DNA from: Streptomyces sp.
GTDB taxonomy: Bacteria; Actinomycetota; Actinomycetes; Streptomycetales; Streptomycetaceae
NCBI RefSeq assembly: GCF_019510245.1
Contig: NZ_JAEKKT010000146.1
Coordinates: 1 to 62,701, forward strand
Direction: 5' to 3'
DNA: 62,701 bases
Shown: positions 24,519 to 31,980 of the stretch, one piece after another
Numbering within the stretch: position 1 is the first letter of the stretch
How the letters are laid out: each line of letters starts with the position of its first letter
Program-made: the position numbers and the translations under genes
Notes under the pieces: model-generated
What the model saw: the letters and a program-made list of their open reading frames with translations, nothing else
Told to the model about the DNA's origin: nothing
Databases searched by the model: none

Positions 24519-25421
24519 TCAGGCGGAGGCTCCCGAGCCGTAGGCTCCGGCCACCTCGGCCGCGTTCAGGTCGTGGACGTCCTCCGGGCCGAGGACCGCG
24601 CCCGTGCCCCGCTTGCTGCGCCGCAGCCGGCGCTCCAGCCAGGAGGCGAACGTGGTGAGCGCGAGGTTCAGCACGATGAAGACGACCCCGACGACGACGA
24701 AGCTCGGGATGACGTTGGCGTAGTTGGCGGCCAGCGTGCCGCGCGCCGTGAGCAGCTCCGTGAACTGCAGCATCACCCCGCCCAGCGCGGTGTCCTTCAC
24801 GATCACCACGAGCTGGCTGACGATGGCCGGCAGCATCACGGTGACCGCTTGCGGCAGCAGGATGCCGGTCATCGTCTGCCCCTTGCGCAGCCCGATCGCG
24901 TACGCCGCCTCCGTCTGCCCCCTGGGCAGCGCGAGGACGCCGGCCCGTACGATCTCGGCGAGCACCGAGGCGTTGTAGAGCACCAGGCCGGTGACGACCG
25001 CGTACAGCGGCCGTTCGTCGCTGCCGACGTCGGTGGAGCGGACGTAGAACTCGTTGGCGAACAGCATCAGGAGCAGGACCGGGATCGCGCGGAAGAACTC
25101 CACGATCCAGGCGGCCGGTATCCGCACCCAGGCATGGTCGGACATGCGGGCGATGCCGAAGACCGCGCCCAGCGGGAGGGCGATGACCATGGCGAGCGCC
25201 GCGGCCTTGAGCGTGTTGCCGAGGCCCGGCAGCAGGTACGTGGTCCACGCCTCGGAGGTGGCGAAGGGCTGCCACAGGTCCCACTTGAGCTGGCCCTTGT
25301 CGTCCATCTTCCGCCAGACCCACCAGGCCGCGAGGGCGAGGAGCAGCACGAAGACGACGGAGAGGACCACGTTGCGCCGCTTGGCGCGCGGCCCGGGGGT
25401 GTCATACAGGACGGAGCTCAT
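24519..25421 (-). CDS. gluD: Glutamate ABC transporter permease GluD
   Basis: This is the second inner-membrane permease of a polar amino acid importer, with 300 residues. An N-terminal helix (NVVLSVVFVLLLALAAWWVW) is followed by the His/Glu/Gln-type permease domain. The conserved loop contacting the ATPase is EAAYAIGLRKGQTMTGILLPQAV near residues 185-207. The ATG at 25421 overlaps the gluC stop by four bases (ATGA). The C-terminal tail is charged. The order A-B-C-D and the neighbouring gluRK regulators match the S. coelicolor glutamate system. Confidence 0.92.
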   Translation of the reverse strand: MSSVLYDTPGPRAKRRNVVLSVVFVLLLALAAWWVWRKMDDKGQLKWDLWQPFATSEAWTTYLLPGLGNTLKAAALAMVIALPLGAVFGIARMSDHAWVRIPAAWIVEFFRAIPVLLLMLFANEFYVRSTDVGSDERPLYAVVTGLVLYNASVLAEIVRAGVLALPRGQTEAAYAIGLRKGQTMTGILLPQAVTVMLPAIVSQLVVIVKDTALGGVMLQFTELLTARGTLAANYANVIPSFVVVGVVFIVLNLALTTFASWLERRLRRSKRGTGAVLGPEDVHDLNAAEVAGAYGSGASA

Positions 25422-26125
25422 CGCTTCACCGCCAGGCGCTTGGCGAGCCAGCCGAGGAACAGGCCGGTCGGGAGGGTCAGGACCACGAAGCCGAAGGCGA
25501 AGACCGCGCCGATGGCCAGTGTCTGGGCCTCGTTCTCGATCATCGTCTTCATCAGGGCCGCGGCCTCGGCGACGCCGATGGCGGCTGCCACCGTGGTGTT
25601 CTTCGTCAGCGCGATCAGGACGTTGGCCAGCGGGCCGATCACCGCGCGGAAGGCCTGCGGCAGCACGATCAGCCGCAGGGTCTGCGAGAAGTTCAGCCCG
25701 ATCGCGCGGGCTGCCTCGGCCTGTCCGAGGGGCACGGTGTTGATGCCGGAGCGGATCGCCTCGCAGACGAAGGCCGCGGTGTAGGCGGTCAGGCCGAGCA
25801 CCGCGAGGCGGAAGCCCTGGACCTTGAAGTCGGAGGCGCCCAGCGTCACGCCGAAGATGTCGGCGAGGCCGAGCGAGGTGAAGATGATGATGACCGTCAG
25901 GGGGATGTTCCGGACGATGTTGACGTAGGCGGTGCCGAACCCGCGCATCAGCGGTACCGGACTGACCCGCATCGCGGCCAGCAGGGTGCCCCAGACCAGG
26001 GAGCCGACGGCGGAGAGGACGGTCAGTTCCACCGTCGTCCAGAACGCCCCTAGGACGTCGTAGCCTTGAAGAAAGTCGAACACGATTTCCCGCGCTTCCG
26101 GGTGTGTGGCGTACGGGGAGGGCAT
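25418..26125 (-). CDS. gluC: Glutamate ABC transporter permease GluC
   Basis: This is the first permease subunit, with 235 residues from ATG 26125. A GTG at 26083 (M-F-D-F-L-Q) would give 221 residues and matches the usual GluC start better, so the start is uncertain. The permease loop is EAARAIGLNFSQTLRLIVLP near residues 140-160. Five membrane segments are visible. It is coupled to gluD by a four-base overlap and follows gluB. Confidence 0.9.
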   Translation of the reverse strand: MPSPYATHPEAREIVFDFLQGYDVLGAFWTTVELTVLSAVGSLVWGTLLAAMRVSPVPLMRGFGTAYVNIVRNIPLTVIIIFTSLGLADIFGVTLGASDFKVQGFRLAVLGLTAYTAAFVCEAIRSGINTVPLGQAEAARAIGLNFSQTLRLIVLPQAFRAVIGPLANVLIALTKNTTVAAAIGVAEAAALMKTMIENEAQTLAIGAVFAFGFVVLTLPTGLFLGWLAKRLAVKR

Positions 26126-26191
26126 GGCGCGCCGCCGCCGGGGAAGCGGTGGCGGCGGCGCGCAGGGTTCGGTTCCGCCTTGCGCGAAGCC

Positions 26192-27028
26192 TTACTTGAC
26201 GATCACGCCGGTCTTCGGGGCGGGCTCGTTCTTGTAGCCGGCCGGGCCGAAGTTCTTGGCGACGGCCTTGTCCCAGGAGCCGTCGGACACCATCTTCTCC
26301 AGCGCCTTGTTGATTTTGTCGACGGTCGTCAAGTCGCCCTTCTTGACGCCGATTCCGTAGTTCTCGTTGCTCAGCTTCAGGCCGGCGAGCTTGAACTGGC
26401 CCTTGTACTTGTCCTGCGCGGCGAAGCCCGCGAGGATCGAGTCGTCCGTGGTCACCGCGTCGACGGCGCCGCTCTGCAGGCCGGCGATGCACTCCGAGTA
26501 GGTGCCGACCTCCTTGAGGTTGGCCTTCGGGGCGATCGTCTTCTGGATGTTCTGCGCGGAGGTCGAACCCGTCACCGAACACAGCTTCTTGCCGTTGAGG
26601 TCCGCGCCCTTGGCGATCGTCGAGTCCTTCTTGACCAGCAGGTCCTGGTGGGCCAGCAGGTACGGTCCGGCGAAGTCCACCTTCGCCTTGCGCTCGTCGG
26701 TGATCGAGTAGGTGGCCGCGATGAACTTCACGTCGCCGCGCGCCAGGGCGTTCTCCCGGTCGGCGCTCTTGGTCTGCACGAACTCGATCTGGTTCGGCTT
26801 GTAACCGAGCTGACCGGACACGTAGGTGGCCACGTCCACGTCGAAGCCGGAGAAAGATCCGTCGGGCTCCTGGAGGCCGAGACCGGGCTGGTCGTACTTG
26901 ATGCCGACCTTGATCTTGCCGCCGCCCGAGGAACCGCTGTCGTCCTTGTCGCCGCCGCCGCACGCCGTGGCGGACAGGGCGAGCGCGAGCACGGCGGCCG
27001 AGGCGGCGGTGACCTTGCGGAGCTGCAT
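26192..27028 (-). CDS. gluB: Glutamate-binding lipoprotein GluB
   Basis: This is the extracytoplasmic binding protein of the importer, with 278 residues. A signal peptide ends in the lipobox S-A-T-A-C with Cys23, followed by a Gly/Asp/Ser linker. The rest is a family 3 solute-binding fold (GIKYDQPGLGLQEPDGSFSG; SITDERKAKVDFAGPYLLAH; TGSTSAQNI). I chose ATG 27028 because AGGGATG lies eight bases before it; the ATG at 27037 sits on that site. Five 12-base repeats lie directly upstream. Confidence 0.93.
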   Translation of the reverse strand: MQLRKVTAASAAVLALALSATACGGGDKDDSGSSGGGKIKVGIKYDQPGLGLQEPDGSFSGFDVDVATYVSGQLGYKPNQIEFVQTKSADRENALARGDVKFIAATYSITDERKAKVDFAGPYLLAHQDLLVKKDSTIAKGADLNGKKLCSVTGSTSAQNIQKTIAPKANLKEVGTYSECIAGLQSGAVDAVTTDDSILAGFAAQDKYKGQFKLAGLKLSNENYGIGVKKGDLTTVDKINKALEKMVSDGSWDKAVAKNFGPAGYKNEPAPKTGVIVK

Positions 27029-27047
27029 GATGAACATCCCTCGTTTT

Positions 27048-27107
27048 GGTGAAGACGGCTTTGAAGACGGCGTTGGAGACGGCCTTGCACGCGGCTTTGA
27101 AGACGGC
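27048..27107 (-). repeat. Five tandem 12-base repeats in the gluA-gluB spacer
   Basis: On the minus strand five units follow the consensus GCCGTCTTCAAA: 27096-27107, 27084-27095, 27072-27083, 27060-27071 and 27048-27059. Two are exact and three diverge by up to four bases. The array ends 19 bases before the gluB start, just upstream of its ribosome site. Confidence 0.85.
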
Positions 27108-27172
27108 TGTGCACACGCCGGGGAGACGTCCGTGGGGGACGTCTGCGAAAGAGGAGCGGGGCCCGCTGTTCC

Positions 27173-27949
27173 TCAGTGGTGCAGGATCTTCGACAGGAAG
27201 TCCTTGGCCCGGTCGCTGCTCGGGTTGCTGAAGAACTCGTCCGGGGTGGCCTGTTCGACGATCCGGCCGTCGGCCATGAAGACCACCCGGTTCGCGGCCG
27301 AGCGGGCGAAGCCCATCTCGTGCGTGACGACGATCATCGTCATGCCGTCCCTGGCCAGCTGCTGCATGACCTCCAGGACCTCGTTGATCATCTCGGGGTC
27401 GAGGGCCGAGGTCGGCTCGTCGAAGAGCATGACCTTCGGGTCCATCGCCAGCGCCCGCGCGATGGCGACGCGCTGCTGCTGGCCGCCGGAGAGCTGGGCG
27501 GGGTACTTGTCGGCCTGGGTGCCCACGCCGACCCGGTCGAGCAGGGTGCGGGCCTTCTCCTCGGCGCCTCGCCGGTCCGCCTTGCGGACCTTGACCTGGC
27601 CGAGCATCACGTTCTCCAGAACCGTCTTGTGCGCGAAGAGATTGAAGGACTGGAAGACCATGCCGACGTCGGCGCGCAGCCGGGCGAGCTCCTTGCCCTC
27701 CTGGGGCAGCGGCCTGCCGTCGATGGTGATCGTTCCGGAGTCGATGGTCTCCAGGCGGTTGACGGTGCGGCACAGAGTCGACTTGCCGGACCCGGAGGGC
27801 CCGATCACCACGACGACCTCCCCGCGGGCGATCGTCAGGTCGATGTCCTGGAGCACGTGCAACGCGCCGAAGTGCTTGTTCACGCTCTTCAGGACGACCA
27901 GTTCGCCGGTCGCGGCCACGTCCTCCTTGGCCACCGATACTTCGGTCAT
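27173..27949 (-). CDS. gluA: Glutamate ABC transporter ATPase GluA
   Basis: This is the ATP-hydrolysing subunit of the importer, 258 residues. Walker A GPSGSGKST is at 50-58, Q-loop FQSFNLF, signature LSGGQQQR and Walker B LFDEPTSALD follow, then the His switch VTHEMGF. The family is the polar amino acid type (HisP/GlnQ). It is the first gene of gluABCD. Its promoter should lie in the region shared with gluR. Confidence 0.94.
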   Translation of the reverse strand: MTEVSVAKEDVAATGELVVLKSVNKHFGALHVLQDIDLTIARGEVVVVIGPSGSGKSTLCRTVNRLETIDSGTITIDGRPLPQEGKELARLRADVGMVFQSFNLFAHKTVLENVMLGQVKVRKADRRGAEEKARTLLDRVGVGTQADKYPAQLSGGQQQRVAIARALAMDPKVMLFDEPTSALDPEMINEVLEVMQQLARDGMTMIVVTHEMGFARSAANRVVFMADGRIVEQATPDEFFSNPSSDRAKDFLSKILHH

Positions 27950-28268
27950 CGCTTTCGGGCTCCGTCCTCATCGGTTTCGGAGGAATGTAGTTTTCGCGGA
28001 TGACCAGCGTCATTACATCTGAGGGAGATCTGAGCATCACGATCCGGTAGCAGGCGGACACGTGTCGTAGCACCGGCGGCCGCCCGGGTATCGGCCGCGT
28101 AACGGAACCCGCCCGCCACCGGAACCCACTTGACGCCGTCGGCGTCCATCAGCGTGACTGCTCCTCGGGCACGCGCGCGTGCGCGCGTTTTCTACAATGC
28201 GCGGGTTTTCCACGGGGGAGCCGCCGACGGACCACGACCGTACGACCACTGAACCGGAGGGGGCCGGG
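27950..28268. promoter_or_regulatory. Divergent gluA-gluR regulatory region
   Basis: This 319-base region separates gluA (minus) from gluR (plus). TACAAT at 28193-28198 is a strong -10 candidate for gluR. Just upstream an alternating purine-pyrimidine tract (about 28171-28188, CG repeats) forms a near palindrome. I see no short in-frame gene here. The GluR operator for gluABCD is expected within it. Confidence 0.55.
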
Positions 28269-28961
28269 ATGAGACTGCTGCTCGTCGAGGACGACAACCA
28301 CGTCGCCGCCGCACTCTCCGCGGTCCTGGCCCGGCACGGGTTCTCCGTCACCCACGCCCGCAGCGGCGAGGAGGCCCTGCGGGCCCTCGTCCCCGAGAGC
28401 GACGGCTACGACGTGGTCCTCCTCGACCTCGGCCTGCCCGACCAGGACGGCTACGAGGTCTGCGGCAAGATCCGCAAGCGCACCAGCACCCCGGTCATCA
28501 TGGTGACGGCCCGCTCCGACGTCCGCTCCCGCATCCACGGCCTCAACCTCGGCGCCGACGACTACGTGGTGAAGCCGTACGACACCGGGGAACTGCTCGC
28601 CCGGATCCACGCCGTCAGCAGGCGCACCCACCACGAGGACGGCCAGGCCGGCGCCGACGGCGACAGCGCGCTGCGGCTCGGCGCCGTCCGCATCGAACTG
28701 CCCACCCGCCAGGTCAGCGTGGACGGCAAGGTCGTCCAGCTCACCCGCAAGGAGTTCGACCTGCTCGCGCTGCTCGCGCAGCGGCCCGGCGTGGTCTTCC
28801 GCCGGGAGCAGATCATCAGCGAGGTCTGGCGCACCAGCTGGGAGGGGACCGGCCGCACCCTGGAGGTGCACGTCGCCTCCCTGCGCGCCAAGCTGCGCAT
28901 GCCCGCGCTCATCGAGACCGTACGCGGCGTGGGTTACCGGCTCGTCGCCCCGGCCGCGTAG
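28269..28961 (+). CDS. gluR: OmpR-family response regulator GluR
   Basis: This is a 230-residue response regulator. The receiver domain has acidic pocket E7-D8-D9, phosphoacceptor Asp53 (LLDLGLPDQDG) and Lys in VVKPYD. The C-terminal winged helix is the OmpR/PhoB type (LTRKEFDLLALLAQRPGVVF; TLEVHVASLRAKL). The ATG at 28269 has a good GGAGG site nine bases upstream; an upstream ATG in frame lacks that. It faces gluA and is followed after nine bases by gluK, as in the S. coelicolor GluR-GluK system that senses glutamate and controls gluABCD. Confidence 0.92.
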   Translation: MRLLLVEDDNHVAAALSAVLARHGFSVTHARSGEEALRALVPESDGYDVVLLDLGLPDQDGYEVCGKIRKRTSTPVIMVTARSDVRSRIHGLNLGADDYVVKPYDTGELLARIHAVSRRTHHEDGQAGADGDSALRLGAVRIELPTRQVSVDGKVVQLTRKEFDLLALLAQRPGVVFRREQIISEVWRTSWEGTGRTLEVHVASLRAKLRMPALIETVRGVGYRLVAPAA

Positions 28962-28970
28962 CGGGGACGG

Positions 28971-30368
28971 GTGCGCACACGTCTCCTTCCGCTGCTCATC
29001 GTCCTGATGGCGGCCGTGCTGCTCGCGCTCGGCGTTCCGCTCGCCGTCAGCACGGCCTCCGCGCAGCAGCAGAAGGTCGTCGTCGACCGCATCGACGACA
29101 CCGCGCGGTTCGCGGCGCTCGCTCAGTTCGTGACCGACACGCCCACCACCGCGCGCCCCATGAGCACGGACGACCGCCTGGAGACCCTCCGCCGCGAACT
29201 CGCCAGCTACTACGGCGTCTACGGCATCCGCGCGGGCGTCTTCTACCGGAACGCCTCCTCCATGGCCAACGCCCCCGAGGACTGGGTGCTGCCCGCGACC
29301 GGCGAGGTCCGGGAGGCCTTCGGCGAGGCCCTGCTCAGCCGCCGCAGCCACGACCCCGCGCAGGTGTGGCCCTGGCAGCGCACCCGGCTGGTGGTGGCCT
29401 CGCCGGTGATCCGGGACGGTGACGTCGTCGCCGTGGTGGTCACCGACTCGCCCACCGGCCCGATGCGTTCCCGCACCCTGCGGGACTGGCTGCTCATCGG
29501 CGCCGGCGAGTGCGCGGCGATGCTGCTCGCCGTCGGCGCGGCGCTGCGGCTGACCGGGTGGGTGCTGCGGCCGGTACGGGTGCTCGACGCCACCACGCAT
29601 GCGATCGCCAGCGGCCGGCTCAAGTCCCGGGTCGCGGCGGCCGGCGGCCCGCCGGAACTCAGACGGCTGGCCCGGGCGTTCAACGAGATGGCGGACAACG
29701 TCGAGGACGTGCTGGAGCAGCAGCGGGCCTTCGTCGCCGACGCCTCCCACCAGCTGCGCAACCCCCTCTCTGCGCTGCTGCTGCGCATCGAACTGCTCGC
29801 CCTCGAACTGCCCGAGGACAACGAGGAGATCGCCTCGGTCCGCACCGAGGGCAAGCGGCTCGCCCAGGTCCTGGACGACCTGCTCGACCTGGCGCTGGCC
29901 GAGCACGCCGAGGCGGACCTGATGACGGCCGACCTCGGCAGGCTGGCCGAGGAGCGGATCGCCGCGTGGGCACCGGCCGCCGCGGCGAAGGGGGTCCGGC
30001 TGACCGGCAACTGCCCGCCGACCACCGGGTGGGCCGACCCGGTGACGCTGTCCAGCGCGCTCGACGCGGTGATCGACAACGCGGTGAAGTTCACGCCGGA
30101 GGGCGGTGCGGTGGAGGTGACCGTGGCCGCCGACGGTGACGTGTCCACGGTCGTGGTGACCGACTCGGGGCCGGGGCTGACGGACGAGGAACTCGCGCGC
30201 GTGGGGGACCGGTTCTGGCGGAGCGGGCGGCATCAGAACGTGAAGGGGTCGGGGCTGGGGTTGTCGATCACGCGGGCGTTGCTGGCGGCGGGCGGGGGTG
30301 CGATCGAGTACGAGCACGGTGAGCCGCGGGGGTTGCGGGTGACCGTGAAGGTGCCGCGGGGTGGGTGA
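28971..30368 (+). CDS. gluK: Sensor histidine kinase GluK
   Basis: This is a membrane histidine kinase of 465 residues. A first helix near residues 5-28 and a second near 165-190 flank an extracytoplasmic sensor of about 135 residues. A HAMP-like segment follows (LRPVRVLDATTHAIASGRL). The phosphorylated His260 is in ADASHQLRNPLS; the ATPase domain has N-box DNAVKF and GxGL motif KGSGLGLSI. The GTG at 28971 follows the gluR stop by nine bases. The ligand is expected to be extracellular glutamate. Confidence 0.92.
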   Translation: MRTRLLPLLIVLMAAVLLALGVPLAVSTASAQQQKVVVDRIDDTARFAALAQFVTDTPTTARPMSTDDRLETLRRELASYYGVYGIRAGVFYRNASSMANAPEDWVLPATGEVREAFGEALLSRRSHDPAQVWPWQRTRLVVASPVIRDGDVVAVVVTDSPTGPMRSRTLRDWLLIGAGECAAMLLAVGAALRLTGWVLRPVRVLDATTHAIASGRLKSRVAAAGGPPELRRLARAFNEMADNVEDVLEQQRAFVADASHQLRNPLSALLLRIELLALELPEDNEEIASVRTEGKRLAQVLDDLLDLALAEHAEADLMTADLGRLAEERIAAWAPAAAAKGVRLTGNCPPTTGWADPVTLSSALDAVIDNAVKFTPEGGAVEVTVAADGDVSTVVVTDSGPGLTDEELARVGDRFWRSGRHQNVKGSGLGLSITRALLAAGGGAIEYEHGEPRGLRVTVKVPRGG

Positions 30369-30422
30369 GACGGGGGTGGGCGCGGTTGCGGGTCCGGTGC
30401 GGGGCGCTGCAGCCGAAGAACC

Positions 30423-31421
30423 TCAGGGCTTCACCGAGCGGTAGTACCGCCTGGCTCCCTCCTGCAGCGGCAGCGGGTCCGTGTAGATCGCCGTGCGCAG
30501 GTCCACCAGTTGGGCCGAGTGGACGTGGTAGCCGATGTCGTCGCGGCTCTTGATGACGGTACGGGTCACCCACTCGGTCAGCCGCGGGTCGACGTCCTTT
30601 CGGGTCATCAGGACGTTGGACACCGCGATCGTGGGCACGGTCGTGCCCCGCTGCACGGACGGGTACGCCGACTCCGGCATGTTGGTCGCCCGGTAGTAGA
30701 GCGCGGCCTCCCCCTCGGTGTGCAGCCTGGTGACGAGGTTCCCGCCGATCGGCACGAACGTGAAGCTGAACTTCTCCGCCAGGTCCAGCAGCCCCTTGGT
30801 CGGCAGGCCGCCCGACCAGAAGAACGCGTCGATCTTGCCGCGCCGCAACTGGTCCGGGCCGGTGTCTATGCCGTCGGACACCGGTGTGATGTCCTTCGCC
30901 GGGTCCATCCCGGCAGCCCTGAGCACCCGGTTGGCGATCAGCCGCACCCCCGAGTTGGGCAGCCCGACCGCCACCCGCTTGTGCCGCAGCTGCGCGACGT
31001 CGGTGACGCCGGAGTCGCGGGGTACGACGAGCTGGACGTAGTCGTCGTAGAGCCGGGCCACCCCGCGCAGCAGTCCGGCATCCTGGCCGCCGTTCAGTTC
31101 GTACGTCTCCACCGCGTCGGCCGCCGCGATGGTGAAGTCGGCGTGGCCGGTCGCCACCCGCCGCACGTTCTCGTACGACCCGTTGCTCTGCACCAGCTTC
31201 ACCTTCAGGCCCGGCATGTCCTTGCGCAGCTCGGTGCGCAGCCGTTCGCCGTACTCCTGGTAGACGCCGCGCAGCGTCCCGGTGCTGAAGACGATCGTCC
31301 CGGTCGGCGGCTTCTCGCCCAGCGGCAGCAGCCACCACAGCAGCAGGCCGAACGCGACGACGCCGGCGGTCGCACACTGGAGGGCACGGCGTCTGCCGAT
31401 ACGGGGAAGCAGCTTGGGCAT
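30423..31421 (-). CDS. TAXI-family (TRAP-type) solute-binding protein
   Basis: This 332-residue protein is anchored or secreted through an N-terminal hydrophobic segment (TAGVVAFGLLLWWLLPLG) after a twin-Arg-like GRRRAL stretch. The TAXI fold shows TGTLRGVYQEYGERL near residue 47, the ADFTIAAADAVETY block near 94 and PNSGVRLIANRVL near 155. TAXI proteins normally work with a fused TRAP permease, often for glutamate. No such permease gene is present; the gene sits convergent with gluK. It might present ligand to GluK rather than feed a transporter. That is inference. Confidence 0.85.
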   Translation of the reverse strand: MPKLLPRIGRRRALQCATAGVVAFGLLLWWLLPLGEKPPTGTIVFSTGTLRGVYQEYGERLRTELRKDMPGLKVKLVQSNGSYENVRRVATGHADFTIAAADAVETYELNGGQDAGLLRGVARLYDDYVQLVVPRDSGVTDVAQLRHKRVAVGLPNSGVRLIANRVLRAAGMDPAKDITPVSDGIDTGPDQLRRGKIDAFFWSGGLPTKGLLDLAEKFSFTFVPIGGNLVTRLHTEGEAALYYRATNMPESAYPSVQRGTTVPTIAVSNVLMTRKDVDPRLTEWVTRTVIKSRDDIGYHVHSAQLVDLRTAIYTDPLPLQEGARRYYRSVKP

Positions 31422-31508
31422 GCGCGCGATCCTGCCAGCCGGTCACCGTCCTGACCAGGGCCGGGGTCGGGGCCGGTGCCGGGGCGGGGGCAGGGCGGCG
31501 GACCGTGA

Positions 31509-31531
31509 CTGTCAGTGGCGGCCGCTACAGT
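31509..31531 (+). promoter_or_regulatory. DNA-damage (PafBC-type) promoter of the mazG-like gene
   Basis: CTGTCAGTGGC (31509-31519), six bases, TACAGT (31526-31531). Only the first base differs from the consensus. The ATG at 31539 is seven bases downstream, so the mRNA should be leaderless. Confidence 0.82.
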
Positions 31532-31538
31532 CGTCCGC

Positions 31539-31973
31539 ATGACCAGCTCCGTCCCCGGTGCCCCGACCGGTACCTCGCCCGCCCGCCTCGTCCGGGAGTT
31601 CCACCACGCCTTCGGCCTGGACGCCCGCACCACGCCGACCGAGGTGTCCGCCGAACTGGCCGCGCACCGCGGGGAGCTGCTCGCCGAGGAGGCCGCGGAG
31701 GTCGCCGAGGTCGCGGTCGGCGGGCCCCTCGACCGGCTCGCGCACGAGCTGGCGGACGTGGTCTACGTGGCGTACGGCACCGCGCTGGTGCACGGGATCG
31801 ATCTCGACGCGGTGCTCGCCGAGATTCACCGGTCCAACATGAGCAAGCTGGGGCCCGACGGGCAGGTGGCCCGCCGGGCCGACGGCAAGGTGCTCAAGGG
31901 GGAGCACTACCGGGCGCCGGACGTCTCGGCGGTGCTGCGCCGCCAGGGCTGGATACCGGGCGGCGTGGCCTGA
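31539..31973 (+). CDS. MazG-like nucleotide pyrophosphohydrolase
   Basis: This all-alpha NTP pyrophosphatase fold has 144 residues. Metal-binding acids are E50, E51 and E54 (LLAEEAAEVAEVAV) and E70-x-x-D73 (HELADVVY). It would hydrolyse (d)NTPs or damaged nucleotides to monophosphates. The ATG at 31539 directly follows a damage-type promoter, which points to nucleotide-pool cleaning during the DNA-damage response. Similar to phosphoribosyl-ATP pyrophosphatase in fold, but the his operon is not near. Confidence 0.85.
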   Translation: MTSSVPGAPTGTSPARLVREFHHAFGLDARTTPTEVSAELAAHRGELLAEEAAEVAEVAVGGPLDRLAHELADVVYVAYGTALVHGIDLDAVLAEIHRSNMSKLGPDGQVARRADGKVLKGEHYRAPDVSAVLRRQGWIPGGVA

Positions 31974-31980
31974 CCCGGGG

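Noticed and set aside
27048..27107. Coding tetrapeptide repeat A-V-F-K in the gluA-gluB spacer
   Set aside because: One frame reads it as peptide, but there is no start codon with a ribosome site, and the stretch lies in a normal operon spacer.
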